Both the position numbers and the translations under genes were made by a program. The notes below the pieces were generated by a model that was not told the DNA's origin, made no database searches, and was given only the letters and a program-made list of their open reading frames with translations. 64,000 bases of DNA from an uncultured Bryobacterales bacterium (GTDB lineage: Bacteria; Acidobacteriota; Terriglobia; Bryobacterales; UBA6623): contig OY282420.1 in assembly GCA_958295955.1 (NCBI GenBank), forward strand, positions 852,236 to 916,235, read 5' to 3'. This document shows, one piece after another, positions 10,150-18,816 of this stretch (positions within the stretch are counted from its first letter, which is position 1; the number at the start of each line of letters is the position of its first letter).

Positions 10150-10345
10150 CGGCCGCCACGAACCGGAACAGCAGTCTGTCCCACTCATGTGCGTTCAGGC
10201 GCCCTCTTCGGTCCAAGTAGCGCACCATGACCGGCAGGGCAAAGCGCCCGAAGAGCACACGGTCACGATCAAGTCCGAACCGCCCCGCGATCATATTCAG
10301 GCAGTTGGCGACTTGCTTCGTGCGCACCGTTCTGCATGCGTTCAC
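10150..10345 (-). pseudogene. Remnant of a DUF262 (GmrSD-type) protein
   Basis: A short stretch encodes NMIAGRFGLDRDRVLFGRFA, then LPVMVRYLDRRGRLN and EWDRLLFRFV. This closely resembles the middle of DUF262 proteins, the nuclease subunit family of type IV restriction systems. The similarity stops near 10150 just before the neighbouring gene ends. On the upstream side a coding-like stretch continues in another frame (KARRQVWADVSERM), which suggests a frameshift. No intact DUF262 or partner domain is present, so this is a decayed fragment. The family call is from recalled motif similarity. Confidence 0.55.
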
Positions 10346-10407
10346 TGACGTCCGCCCACACCTGGCGGCGCGCTTTCAGGACGGGTGCGCAGGTACGGCG
10401 GGCAGGC

Positions 10408-10641
10408 TCAGCCGATGAGGCGCAGGAAGGCAATCACGATACCGGCGACGGCGATCCCGGTCCCGATGGTCCACTTGATTAGGCGCAGTTCAAGCGTGGC
10501 AAGGCGGGAGTCAAGCATGTCGGGCGTCACATGGTCGCCTCGCTCGGCAACTTGGCGAACGGCGGCCGTGATGGCATCCGCCTGCGCCGCTGTCAACTCG
10601 GCATCGGTCAGGCTGCGGGCGATTGCGTGCGTGTCGAACAC
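10408..10641 (-). CDS. Small coiled-coil, tail-anchored membrane protein (DUF1640-like)
   Basis: About 77 residues if started at the GTG at 10641 (VFDTHAIARSLTDAELT). The frame is open back to a TTG at 10689, but the family start pattern (FDTHAxxxxLxxAG) favours the GTG. It has a predicted helical N-terminal half with QADAITAAVRQVAE and a C-terminal transmembrane helix (LIKWTIGTGIAVAGIVIAFL). This is the architecture of DUF1640/CCDC90-like short proteins, often found in mobile or phage-derived DNA. A TATACT hexamer lies just upstream of the GTG. Function is unknown. Beside the DUF262 remnant it marks an accessory scar. Confidence 0.65.
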   Translation of the reverse strand: MFDTHAIARSLTDAELTAAQADAITAAVRQVAERGDHVTPDMLDSRLATLELRLIKWTIGTGIAVAGIVIAFLRLIG

Positions 10642-10797
10642 GTTTGAACCTAGTATAGCGCGGATCGGCAGGATGCCGGTATCGTCCAAAGAGAGATGAG
10701 CCTTATCTGGGGAGTGAATTGCAGGGGATATAGCCCGGGTAGAGTTCCTTCCGGCCCGGCGGCGGCAGCAGCCGCCTCGCGCCGGCGGATAGCGCCG

Positions 10798-12531
10798 TTA
10801 AAGCGCCGGCAGCGGGCGCTGCTCCGGGCCGAAGCGGAACGTCAGCGAAGGGACCATCTCGGCAGGAGGCAGGCGTACGATGCGCGGCCGCACCAGGATC
10901 AGCATCTCGCTTTGGTTGGCTTGTCTCCTGCGCCGGCTGAACAGTTGTCCCAGGAGAGGAATGCCGACCAAGCCCGATTGACGCGGGCGGGTGTTGCGCT
11001 GCTCGTGGACAGCCATCCCCGAGACGATCGCGAATTCGCCTTCGCGCAGCCGCACGCTCGATTGGAATTGGCGGTTCGCCAGAATCGGCACCCCGTTGAC
11101 CGCTCCGCCGGCCAAGAGCTGGAATTCCGTTTCCAACTCCAAGGTGACTTCCTTCGCGCTATGCACGAGCGGCGTCGCTCTCATGGTCAACCCCAGATCT
11201 TCGAATGTGAACGAAGGGATCGGCTGGATGAAATTGCCGCTGCCGACGTCGTCGTCGAGGCCCGGCGCGGGCGCAGCGGAAAATTGGGCATTGATAATCG
11301 GAAAGCGTTCGCCGAGCTTCATCTCCGCTGGCATGCCGTGCTCCGCACGGATGCTCATGGTCTGCAGCGAGCGGCCCGCGCCGCTGTTCAGCGTTGCCAG
11401 CGCCTGAGCGCCCCCTACCGTTACGCCGAGCACGGTTTTGCCGCCGCCGATGCCGATCAGCGGCGCCGCGCCGTCGCGTTCGGGAGGCATGCCGTTCAGG
11501 ATCGTGCTGAAATTGGTAACGGGAAACCTGCCGGGCAAGTCGATCCCCAACTCGGCGGTACGGTCGCGGTTGACCGAGAGGACGTTCAACTCGATCATCA
11601 CCGCGCCGCGAGGATGCAGCAACGCATCGACCATCGCCTGCGCCATGCGCGCCTTCGTCACGCTATCCCGCGAAAAGAGCATCCCGGATGTCGGGCTCAT
11701 CTGGAACCGCTTGATTTCGAGAGTCTGCTGGACGGCTTGTCCGATCTCTACGACTTCCTCGGCGGTCAGAGCGTCGTTAAGCGGGATTGAGACGAAGGCG
11801 AAGGGTTCGATCTCGCGGCGTTTGCTCGCGGTGTCTGCGGCCAGCAGGAATCGCTTTTCCGTCACAGGGACGAGCAGCGTCCGCCCGACATCGCGCAGAA
11901 CCAGCATGACGCATGAAAAATCGCAATCGGAGAGATCGATCCGCACTTTGTCGTTGCCGTCGAATTCGTCATCGAAGATCGCCTCCAGGCCGAATTCCTC
12001 GGCTACTTGCTCGTATGCCTCGCGAAGGGTTCCGCGGAAGCGAAATGCCGTTGCGTGGTTGTCCGGCTTGAGCCGCACCGGCTGCTTCAGCTTGCGCTCG
12101 GGCTCCCCGCCGGTGACGGCGATATGCGGGCCGGCAGGCTCGTTCTCCGGCTCGGCCGCCAAGCGCTGCAGCCCCGCGGCGGCAGGCGCCATAGCGATCG
12201 CGGTACGGTAATCGCCGGTTGAAGCGATCAGTTGCGCCGCCGGCTCGCGAACCTGCTGCGCCGCCCGGATGTATTTCCGGTTCGCCGGAGCGAGCGCTCG
12301 GGCTTGGGTGTAAAGAACGTAGGCTTCGACGTGGCGGCCGTCGCGCTGCGCTCGAAATCCTTTGCGGAACAGCGACTCCGCCGAACTCTGCGCGGCGGCG
12401 CCCGCGGCGCAGGCGAATAAAAGCGCCGCTGCGAGCCCGCGGTTGAAACGCAACCTCAAGAATAGAAAGACGCGCCGCGGCGCCCGAGCGTGGACTGCCC
12501 GCAAGCGACGATCAGTTCCAGTGCGGCGCAA
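10798..12531 (-). CDS. Outer-membrane secretin family protein (GspD/PilQ-like)
   Basis: 577 residues if started at the TTG at 12531, which overlaps the upstream gene by 20 bp; a later TTG near the signal peptide is possible. The N-terminal signal segment (FNRGLAAALLFACAAGAAAQ) is followed by a repeat-like helical region and an STN-like domain (LREAYEQVAEEFGLEAIFDD). An N-domain comes next, then the C-terminal secretin core from about residue 330 with EMKLGERFPIIN and VSGMAVHEQ, and the closing GIPLLGQLFSRRR pattern. Secretins form ring channels for type II secretion or type IV pili. No inner-membrane partners are nearby, so the system it serves is unknown. Confidence 0.85.
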   Translation of the reverse strand: MRRTGTDRRLRAVHARAPRRVFLFLRLRFNRGLAAALLFACAAGAAAQSSAESLFRKGFRAQRDGRHVEAYVLYTQARALAPANRKYIRAAQQVREPAAQLIASTGDYRTAIAMAPAAAGLQRLAAEPENEPAGPHIAVTGGEPERKLKQPVRLKPDNHATAFRFRGTLREAYEQVAEEFGLEAIFDDEFDGNDKVRIDLSDCDFSCVMLVLRDVGRTLLVPVTEKRFLLAADTASKRREIEPFAFVSIPLNDALTAEEVVEIGQAVQQTLEIKRFQMSPTSGMLFSRDSVTKARMAQAMVDALLHPRGAVMIELNVLSVNRDRTAELGIDLPGRFPVTNFSTILNGMPPERDGAAPLIGIGGGKTVLGVTVGGAQALATLNSGAGRSLQTMSIRAEHGMPAEMKLGERFPIINAQFSAAPAPGLDDDVGSGNFIQPIPSFTFEDLGLTMRATPLVHSAKEVTLELETEFQLLAGGAVNGVPILANRQFQSSVRLREGEFAIVSGMAVHEQRNTRPRQSGLVGIPLLGQLFSRRRRQANQSEMLILVRPRIVRLPPAEMVPSLTFRFGPEQRPLPAL

Positions 12532-12937
12532 AGCCTACGATGCCGGTTTCTTTCTCAACCCAGAGCGGAGCCTGCTCGACCCCGTTGATGTCATAGAGCA
12601 GAATAACGCCGTTGGCTTGGGTGAACGATCTTCCCAGATCGAAGGAACGGATTTCTCCGAATTCCGATTCCCTGCCCCAGTCTTCGAGAAAATCGTCGTA
12701 GGGGTAGTAGCGGCACGGCTCTTCGACCGAACAGTTCCACATCTTGTACGCTTCCGCGTAGTCCCGGTTCCGGACCAGCGTCAGGAACCGCTTCGCCTGC
12801 AATTCTTCGCGCCAGTTGCGGAAGAAAACATAATAGATGCAGCCAAGCAGGAGCGCCGCCAGCAGGGCAATGAAAAAACCCTTGACGATCCGTTCGTAGA
12901 TGAGATCGCTTTTGCCGTATGCGCCGAGGAATTCCAC
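12512..12937 (-). CDS. Hypothetical single-pass membrane protein
   Basis: 141 residues, no recognised family. A short cytoplasmic N terminus (MEFLGAYGKSDLIYERI) precedes one transmembrane helix (VKGFFIALLAALLLGCIYYV). The remainder is a ~100-residue soluble domain rich in aromatic residues (YKMWNCSVEEPCRYYPYDD) that should face the periplasm. It sits 20 bp after ompH and overlaps the secretin start, so it belongs to the same operon. Its topology resembles small DUF4864- or NTF2-like envelope proteins, but no function is claimed. Confidence 0.75.
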   Translation of the reverse strand: MEFLGAYGKSDLIYERIVKGFFIALLAALLLGCIYYVFFRNWREELQAKRFLTLVRNRDYAEAYKMWNCSVEEPCRYYPYDDFLEDWGRESEFGEIRSFDLGRSFTQANGVILLYDINGVEQAPLWVEKETGIVGFAPHWN

Positions 12938-12957
12938 CCGATCCTCGCTGATTCGGC

Positions 12958-13464
12958 TCAGTTTGCCGGATACTTGGCGTCGTATGCGGCGGTCGCCGCC
13001 TGGGTCAGATCAATGACCGTATCGAAGGCGAGAACGCCGCCGATATCTACGATCAGATCGACTTCTCTTTCTGTGCGCAAGGTTTGGACGATCTCCCGCA
13101 TCCGGCTGCCGGCCGCGGCCAAGATGCCCTGGCGATCGAATTCCACATCGGACTGCAGGTCTTCGCTCAGGCGCTGCGCGCGGCGCTGCTTGCGCTCGCC
13201 TTCGACCTGGATGGACTGAGCCTGGTCCGCGGCCGCAGATTGCAGTTTGGCCTGAATCTCCTGAAGCTCCTGCGAAAGCTGCTCGATTTCGTCTTGCCGC
13301 GGCTTGTACTTGGCTTCGAGCTCGGCTGCTTTCTTCTGAATCTCCGCCGTGTTCAGCAAGGCGGTTTGGAAATCGACTACCGCAACTTTCGTTTGGGCGG
13401 CCGCCTGCTGCGGCAAGGCAACGGCGCACAGGGCCGCCATGAAAATCCATCGAATCGAACGCAT
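12958..13464 (-). CDS. OmpH/Skp-family periplasmic chaperone
   Basis: Skp-like holdase for unfolded outer-membrane proteins in the periplasm. The ATG at 13464 (MRSIRWIFMAALC...AAAQ) gives a clean signal peptide and has AGGAG about 11 bases upstream; a TTG at 13473 is an alternative. TKVAVVDFQTALLNTAE is the conserved first strand and helix. The middle is a long charged coiled coil (EIEQLSQELQEIQAKLQ), as in the Skp tentacles, and the C terminus returns to the body domain (VDLIVDIGGVLAFDTVIDLT). The gene follows rseP, an order common in Gram-negatives, although bamA is absent here. Confidence 0.85.
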   Translation of the reverse strand: MRSIRWIFMAALCAVALPQQAAAQTKVAVVDFQTALLNTAEIQKKAAELEAKYKPRQDEIEQLSQELQEIQAKLQSAAADQAQSIQVEGERKQRRAQRLSEDLQSDVEFDRQGILAAAGSRMREIVQTLRTEREVDLIVDIGGVLAFDTVIDLTQAATAAYDAKYPAN

Positions 13465-13605
13465 TTCGGTCAAAACTCCTCTTGCTCAGGCTCGCGGGGC
13501 GCGGAATCAACGCCCGCGCAAACCCTTATTCTGCCATGACTCGACAAAAAGACGCGATCTCCCGCCGCCGCCCGCATTTTGCAAACTGCGGAAACCGGCG
13601 CCCGG

Positions 13606-14907
13606 TCAGCCTGAAGCGATCTTTTTCACCAAGTCGTTGTACATCACGAAGCCGAACAACAAAACAATGAGCACCAGGCCGACCTGGATGATCCTCTCTT
13701 TGATGGCGATGCTGACATCCCGACGCATGGCGCCCTCGAACGTCAGCAGCAGCATTTGCCCGCCGTCAAGAATCGGAATCGGGAACAGGTTGAAGATTCC
13801 CAACTGCATGCTGATCAGCGCCATGAGCTCGATTAACGCGCGCAGGCCAACGTCCGCGGCTTCTTTCGAATACTCGTAGATGCCGATCGGCCCGCTGAGC
13901 ATGCGCGGGGAAACCGTGCCGGAAAACAGCCCCCCAAGCAGCTTGAAGAGCATGCCGCAGGCCCGCACGTTGCTCTCTACCGCCTGCGTGAGCGCAGCGG
14001 CGAACCCCAACCGGGATTGGACTGTCCGCCAATTCGCGGAAAGCTCGACTCCGATGCGCCATGCATCGTCCGTTTCGTTGTACGCGGGGGCAATCTCGAG
14101 CGCCTGCGCCGCTCCGTCACGCTCGATTTCAATCTGCAGCGGCTCTCCAGCGGACTCTTGAATCAATTCGACGACCTGAATCGACGAGCGAATATTCCGG
14201 CCTTCAAGGCTGCGCAGCCGGTCGCCGGGTTGCAGACCCGCGGCCTCGCCCGGCGATCCGCCTGCTATTCTGCGGAAGACGACATCATGACCCTCGCTCC
14301 AGCCGACGTGGGGGATGCCCGGCCTGTCCTCGCTCTCCGCTACGAAAACCTGAAACGTTTGCCGCAACCCGCCGCGCTCGACCTCTACCGGGACGGTCCT
14401 GTTCAGGGCCATGGCCGTGGGAAGCTCGACGTCCTGCCAGGTTGCTACCGCCTGCCCATCTATCGCCCGGATCACGTCGCCGGGTTGCAGACCGGCTTGC
14501 GCGGCGCCGGTAGCGGCCTGGATGTATTCGATTCTCGGCTCTTCAGTGAGAAACGCAGCCCGCTCGAAGCCGTTCATGAAAAGACCGGTGAGCAGGGCGA
14601 TCGCCAGGATGAAGTTGAAAATCGGACCCATCGCCATGATGATGAACCGCTGCCAGCGGGGTTTCGCCAACAACTCGTCGGGATCTCCGCTGGGTTCGCC
14701 GATGCTTTCGCCGGCCATCTTGACGTAACCGCCGAGCGGCAGCAGACAGACCTTGAAATCGGTGCCGCCGCGCTTGAAGCCGAACAGCCGCGGCCCGAAT
14801 CCGAAGGCGAAGCTCTCCACTTTGACCTTGAAATACCGCGCCGCCAAATAGTGCCCGAGCTCATGAAAGACAACCATGACGCCAAGCACGAAGATGAAAG
14901 CCAACAT
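13606..14907 (-). CDS. rseP: RIP zinc metalloprotease RseP (site-2 protease)
   Basis: Intramembrane protease of the inner membrane that cleaves anti-sigma factors in envelope-stress signalling. The zinc motif HELGH is at residues 15-19 in the first transmembrane helix. Two PDZ domains follow (GLQPGDVIRAIDGQAV and GLQPGDRLRSLEGRNI). The C-terminal membrane segments include the NLFPIPILDGGQ motif that supplies the third zinc ligand. At 433 residues it is normal length. It lies 15 bp after dxr, the usual bacterial arrangement. Confidence 0.95.
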   Translation of the reverse strand: MLAFIFVLGVMVVFHELGHYLAARYFKVKVESFAFGFGPRLFGFKRGGTDFKVCLLPLGGYVKMAGESIGEPSGDPDELLAKPRWQRFIIMAMGPIFNFILAIALLTGLFMNGFERAAFLTEEPRIEYIQAATGAAQAGLQPGDVIRAIDGQAVATWQDVELPTAMALNRTVPVEVERGGLRQTFQVFVAESEDRPGIPHVGWSEGHDVVFRRIAGGSPGEAAGLQPGDRLRSLEGRNIRSSIQVVELIQESAGEPLQIEIERDGAAQALEIAPAYNETDDAWRIGVELSANWRTVQSRLGFAAALTQAVESNVRACGMLFKLLGGLFSGTVSPRMLSGPIGIYEYSKEAADVGLRALIELMALISMQLGIFNLFPIPILDGGQMLLLTFEGAMRRDVSIAIKERIIQVGLVLIVLLFGFVMYNDLVKKIASG

Positions 14908-14922
14908 GAGTTCCTTATGCCT

Positions 14923-16122
14923 CTATGCGAATCTACGCCGGGACGGCCCCGGCCGTTGCGCCGCGCCGCGCCGCGCCGCCAGCCCCGCCGCGAAAACCCT
15001 CGCCTCGCGATCGATCGCCAACAGATCGGACACGCGCTGCGGCTCTTGAGATGCGCCGTTCGACAGTGTCTCGGCGACGATCTCGGCAATAGCCGGAAAC
15101 GGAATCCGTCCGCGCAAAAAAGCCTCCACGGCTACCTCGTCGGCCGCGTTGAGCAAACACCCGGACGCCCCGCCGCGGCGGAGCGACTCGTAAGCCAACT
15201 CCAGCAACGGAAATTTCCGGCGGTCGGGCGGTTCAAAGTCTAATTTTCGCACAGAGTCCCAGTCGATGCGTTGGCGCGGGCCGAATTCGCGGTCGGGGTA
15301 GGAAAGGGCGTAGCGGATCGGCAGCTTCATGTCCGGCGGACACATTTGCGCGATCACCGAGCCGTCGCGATATTCGACCAAGGCGTGGATTACCGATTGC
15401 GGATGGACAACGACATCGACCTCATCGGGCGAAAAGCCGAACAGATGACAGGCTTCGATCACCTCGAAACCCTTGTTCATCAGGGTGGCCGAATCTACGG
15501 TGATGCGGTTGCCCATCTTCCACGTCGGATGATCGAGGGCCTGGGCGGGCGTTACGCAAGCCAACTCGCTTGCCGGGGTATTGCGGAAAGGCCCTCCCGA
15601 CGCGGTGAGGATCAGCCTTTCGACTTCGCCGCGGCGGCCGGCCCGCAGGCACTGGTGGGCGGCGTTGTGCTCGCTGTCCACGGGCAGGATCTCGGCGCCG
15701 CTGCGCGCGGCCTCGGCCATCATCAATTCGCCGGCAACCACCAGCGCTTCCTTGTTGGCCAAGGCGACGCGCTTGCCCAAGCGGACGGCTTCGAATGTCG
15801 CTTCGAGACCGGCGACGCCGACAGCAGCGGAGACGAGCACGTCATAATCGACGCGGACGGCGGCAAGATTTCCGGCCGGACCGCAGACGATCCGGGGGCG
15901 GTAGCCGTCGATGCCGGACAAGGCGGCGGCCAGATCGGCCCTCGCGGCCTCGTCCGCGACCGAGACGATATCCGGCCGAAACTCACGCGCCTGCCGCGCC
16001 ATTTCCGCGACGTTGCGCCCGGCGGCAAGCGCCGCTACCGCAACCGGGCGCTCCATCTCGCGCAGCACCTGGAGAGTGTTGCGGCCGATCGAGCCGGTCG
16101 AACCGAGTAGGGAGACTCTCAT
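14923..16122 (-). CDS. dxr: 1-deoxy-D-xylulose-5-phosphate reductoisomerase
   Basis: Second step of the non-mevalonate isoprenoid pathway: DXP is converted to MEP with NADPH. The ATG at 16122 is chosen because the NADPH-binding loop (MRVSLLGSTGSIGRNTL) starts there, as in the family. The metal-binding region DSEHNA, TASGGPF, the WKMGNRITVDSATLMNKG segment and HPQSVIH are all present. At 399 residues it is full length. Its neighbours recX (upstream) and rseP (downstream) are on the same strand with short gaps. Confidence 0.97.
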   Translation of the reverse strand: MRVSLLGSTGSIGRNTLQVLREMERPVAVAALAAGRNVAEMARQAREFRPDIVSVADEAARADLAAALSGIDGYRPRIVCGPAGNLAAVRVDYDVLVSAAVGVAGLEATFEAVRLGKRVALANKEALVVAGELMMAEAARSGAEILPVDSEHNAAHQCLRAGRRGEVERLILTASGGPFRNTPASELACVTPAQALDHPTWKMGNRITVDSATLMNKGFEVIEACHLFGFSPDEVDVVVHPQSVIHALVEYRDGSVIAQMCPPDMKLPIRYALSYPDREFGPRQRIDWDSVRKLDFEPPDRRKFPLLELAYESLRRGGASGCLLNAADEVAVEAFLRGRIPFPAIAEIVAETLSNGASQEPQRVSDLLAIDREARVFAAGLAARRGAAQRPGPSRRRFA

Positions 16123-16166
16123 CGGCGATAAGACCGTTTCCAACTCATTATGCCTGCCGCCCGCGG

Positions 16167-16712
16167 CTATTCTTCGTAATCCTCGTCGGCGGCCATCGCT
16201 TCCAGCCATTCCGCATCAGTGGAGAGTTGACCGAGGGCTTCGACGATTTTTACCGCGGAGAACCCGGCGCGGGCCAGAGAACGGTACAGGCGTCCGAGCT
16301 CTTTGCGGTCGTCGATGCGCGCCTCGCCGACAGGCCGGCCCAACTTGCGGCGCAGGAAGCGGCGGATCAACTCCAACTCGTCCGACTCGGCGTAGGTTTG
16401 CTCGACGATTCGCTCCGCGGTCGCGCGCTCGATGCCCCGCCGGCGCAACTCGCCGACAACGCGGCGGCGGCCCAGCGAATCGTATTCCCGGCGGTAATAG
16501 GAATGCGATTCCGCCGTGCGTTCGTCGTCGAGCCAGCCCCGCTCGCGGAGACGCCCGAGCACCTCGTCCACGGATTCCGGGCGCGCGGCCCGGGAACGCA
16601 GCTTGCGCTCCAACTCGGCCGCGGTGTGCGCGCGGCGGCTCAGGGCGCGGACGGCGAATTCATAGAGCGCCGCAGGGGCGAGTTTCTTCCCGGCTGCGGC
16701 GTCGGGGCGCAT
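16167..16712 (-). CDS. recX: Regulatory protein RecX
   Basis: Modulator of RecA filaments. 181 residues made of three-helix repeats: the first reads ALYEFAVRALSRRAHTAAEL, with LERKLRSRA and VLGRLRERGWLDDERTAESH following, then SLGRRRVVGELRRRGI and the closing KELGRLYRSLARAGFSAVKI. LGRRRVVGELRRRG is the family's most conserved stretch. No recA is nearby; the gene instead heads the dxr-rseP run, 44 bp upstream of dxr. Confidence 0.9.
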   Translation of the reverse strand: MRPDAAAGKKLAPAALYEFAVRALSRRAHTAAELERKLRSRAARPESVDEVLGRLRERGWLDDERTAESHSYYRREYDSLGRRRVVGELRRRGIERATAERIVEQTYAESDELELIRRFLRRKLGRPVGEARIDDRKELGRLYRSLARAGFSAVKIVEALGQLSTDAEWLEAMAADEDYEE

Positions 16713-16747
16713 AGCTTGATTTTACGTCCACGTCGGAGCGCTACGAT

Positions 16748-18097
16748 ATGGGCATGCTTACAGCCGTCGGCGCCCGCTTGGCCGCAATGATGTTCATCCA
16801 GTTTTTCGTCTGGGGGGCGTGGTACGTGGGCGCTCCGCTCTACCTGGGGAAGATCGGCTTTTCCGGCGCCGACCTGGGACTGACCTATTCCGTCGGGCCG
16901 CTCGCGGCGATCCTCTCGCCGTTTTTCGTCGGCATGATCGCGGACCGCTTCTTCAACACCGAGAAGATTCTCGGCGCGCTGCACATCCTCGGCGGAGCCT
17001 TTATGCTGTTTGCGGCGGGGCTGATGAACCCCGAGGCGCCGGCAAAGCCGTTTACGATCAACATGGTTTTCCTGGCGCACACGCTTTGCTACTTCCCCAC
17101 GCTGGCGTTGACGAACTCGCTGGCGATGCGCCACGTGACGGATTCGCAAAAGGAGTTCCCATTGATCCGCGTGTTCGGCACGATCGGCTGGATCGTTGCC
17201 GGGGTTGCGCTGGCCCGGGTCGGCTGGGGAGACCGCATCGAGATGTTCCACCTGACCGGGATTGCGGGCATCCTGATGGGCCTCTACTGTTTCTCGCTGC
17301 CGCGCACGCCGCCGCCTCTGGCCGGGCAGCAAGTTTCGGCCCGCCGGTTGATCGGCGCCGATGCGTTCGTGTTGTTCAAGCAGCGGTCGTTCGCGGTTTT
17401 CATGGCCGGCTCGTTTCTGGTTTGCATCCCGTTGGCCTTCTATTACCAATTGGCGGCGAAGGCGGCGCAGCAAGCAGGCATTGCCGACGTGACCCAGGCA
17501 ATGAGCTACGGGCAGATGTCGGAAATCCTGTTCATGGTTCTGATGCCGCTGTTTTTCAAGCGGCTGGGCGTGAAATGGATGCTGGCGGTGGGCATGGCGG
17601 CATGGGTGCTGCGTTACGCGCTTTTCGCCGTCGGCGCGCCGGATGCCGTCCGCTGGATGATGCTGGGCGGCATCGTGCTGCACGGGATTTGCTACGACTT
17701 CTTTTTCGTCACGGGTCAGATTTATACCGACCAGGCGGCGCCGAAGGAAATCCGCGCCCAGGCGCAGGGGATGCTGGTGCTGTTCACGCTGGGATTGGGG
17801 ATGTTGATCGGCGCCCAGGTCGCGGGGATAGTCGAAGAGCGGAACACCCCGCGGGAGTCGCGGACTCTGAGCGCCGAGGTGCTCGATCTGGGCGCCCGCA
17901 TCGCGCGCTTGCAGGAAGCGGGAGGGAGCGCGGAAGAGATCGACGCGTTGCAAGCCGAGCAGACGGCGAAATCGACGCGGGCCTTGCAGGCGATCGATTG
18001 GCGCTCGCTGTGGACGCTGCCGGCCGTGTTGGCGGGCTTGGTGCTGGCGGTTTTCCTGGCGCTGTTCCAAGACCGCGGCGCGGCTCGACCGCGGTGA
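16748..18097 (+). CDS. MFS transporter, NupG-like nucleoside:proton symporter family
   Basis: Inner-membrane transporter of about 12 helices and 449 residues (start ATG 16748; ATG 16754 also possible). The N terminus (MMFIQFFVWGAWYVGAPLYL) and FIDRF-type loop (GMIADRFFNTEKILG) match the NupG/XapB nucleoside permease family. LIRVFGTIGWIVAG is another family signature. A charged insertion near residues 375-420 before the last helix is typical of the homologues in environmental bacteria. The actual substrate could be a nucleoside or a sugar. It is divergent from recX. Confidence 0.87.
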   Translation: MGMLTAVGARLAAMMFIQFFVWGAWYVGAPLYLGKIGFSGADLGLTYSVGPLAAILSPFFVGMIADRFFNTEKILGALHILGGAFMLFAAGLMNPEAPAKPFTINMVFLAHTLCYFPTLALTNSLAMRHVTDSQKEFPLIRVFGTIGWIVAGVALARVGWGDRIEMFHLTGIAGILMGLYCFSLPRTPPPLAGQQVSARRLIGADAFVLFKQRSFAVFMAGSFLVCIPLAFYYQLAAKAAQQAGIADVTQAMSYGQMSEILFMVLMPLFFKRLGVKWMLAVGMAAWVLRYALFAVGAPDAVRWMMLGGIVLHGICYDFFFVTGQIYTDQAAPKEIRAQAQGMLVLFTLGLGMLIGAQVAGIVEERNTPRESRTLSAEVLDLGARIARLQEAGGSAEEIDALQAEQTAKSTRALQAIDWRSLWTLPAVLAGLVLAVFLALFQDRGAARPR

Positions 18098-18119
18098 CGG
18101 GAGTCGCAGCGACATCTTA

Positions 18120-18125
18120 TATACT
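18120..18125 (+). promoter_or_regulatory. Probable -10 box of the higBA operon
   Basis: TATACT lies only 6 bases before the GTG start of the toxin gene, so transcription should begin at or next to the start codon, giving a leaderless message. No clear -35 hexamer stands at the right distance. Inference from position and sequence only. Confidence 0.4.
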
Positions 18126-18131
18126 GTTTCA

Positions 18132-18428
18132 GTGGCGATTCGGGGATTCAAGCACGAAGGCTTGCAGTTGCTTTTCGAGCAGCAGATGGAGTTGAAGCTG
18201 CCGGCAAAGCAACTGCGGCGGGTGCGGTATATCCTGACGATTCTGGATGCCGACATCTTTTTCCTGCCGGCCTCCAGGGGCTATAACTTGCAGCCGCTGA
18301 AAGGCGCCCGCAAAGGCGAGTGGGCGGTGAAGGTGTCGGCCGGGCGGCGGGTAACTTTCCGGCTTGAGGACGGCGGCGCCTACGACGTGGACTTGATCGA
18401 ACGCCGTAAAAGGGCAGCGAAACTATGA
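18132..18428 (+). CDS. higB: HigB/RelE-type toxin of a toxin-antitoxin pair
   Basis: 98 residues, GTG start. Probable ribosome-dependent mRNA endonuclease of the HigB (plasmid maintenance killer) family. IRGFKHEGLQLLFE is the family N terminus; KLPAKQLRRVRYIL, LKGARKGEWAVKVSAGRRVTF and the closing VDLIERR strand are conserved. Toxin-before-antitoxin order is characteristic of higBA. The stop overlaps the antitoxin start by 4 bp (ATGA), so the two are translationally coupled. Confidence 0.85.
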   Translation: MAIRGFKHEGLQLLFEQQMELKLPAKQLRRVRYILTILDADIFFLPASRGYNLQPLKGARKGEWAVKVSAGRRVTFRLEDGGAYDVDLIERRKRAAKL

Positions 18429-18778
18429 ACGACGGAGTGAGAGAAGACGCGGCGATGCGCGTGAGCCCGCTGCATCCCGGCGGCGCCATCCACGCGCTGT
18501 ATATGAAGAGCGCCGACGACCGCGCGGACAATATCAGCTACGTCGAAGCGGCTGCGAGGTTGGGAGTTTCGCGGGTGACGTTGTCCCGTATCGTCAACGG
18601 ACACGCAGGGATAACGACCGACGTGGCGTTGAAGCTGGAAGCCGTCGGCTGGGGAACCGCCGACGGGTGGTTGCAGATGCAGATCAATTACAACTTGGCG
18701 GAAGCCCGCAAGCAGCGGCAACAACCCAAGCCGCGAGTCGAGGATATGCTCTCGGAGTTGGAATCGACTGCCGCATGA
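18425..18778 (+). CDS. higA: HigA-type antitoxin, XRE-family DNA-binding protein
   Basis: 117 residues. Neutralises the HigB toxin and probably represses the operon by binding its promoter. The first ~18 residues are variable, then comes the HigA motif HPGGAI. The helix-turn-helix reads SYVEAAARLGVSRVTLSRIV, followed by NGHAGITTDVALKLEA and the WLQMQINYNLAEAR signature found in HigA antitoxins. The start overlaps the toxin stop. The C-terminal tail (PRVEDMLSELE) is acidic. Confidence 0.87.
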   Translation: MNDGVREDAAMRVSPLHPGGAIHALYMKSADDRADNISYVEAAARLGVSRVTLSRIVNGHAGITTDVALKLEAVGWGTADGWLQMQINYNLAEARKQRQQPKPRVEDMLSELESTAA

Positions 18779-18816
18779 GCGCCCCGGCCGCGTGACTTTG
18801 TGCGCAGGCCGCTGCG

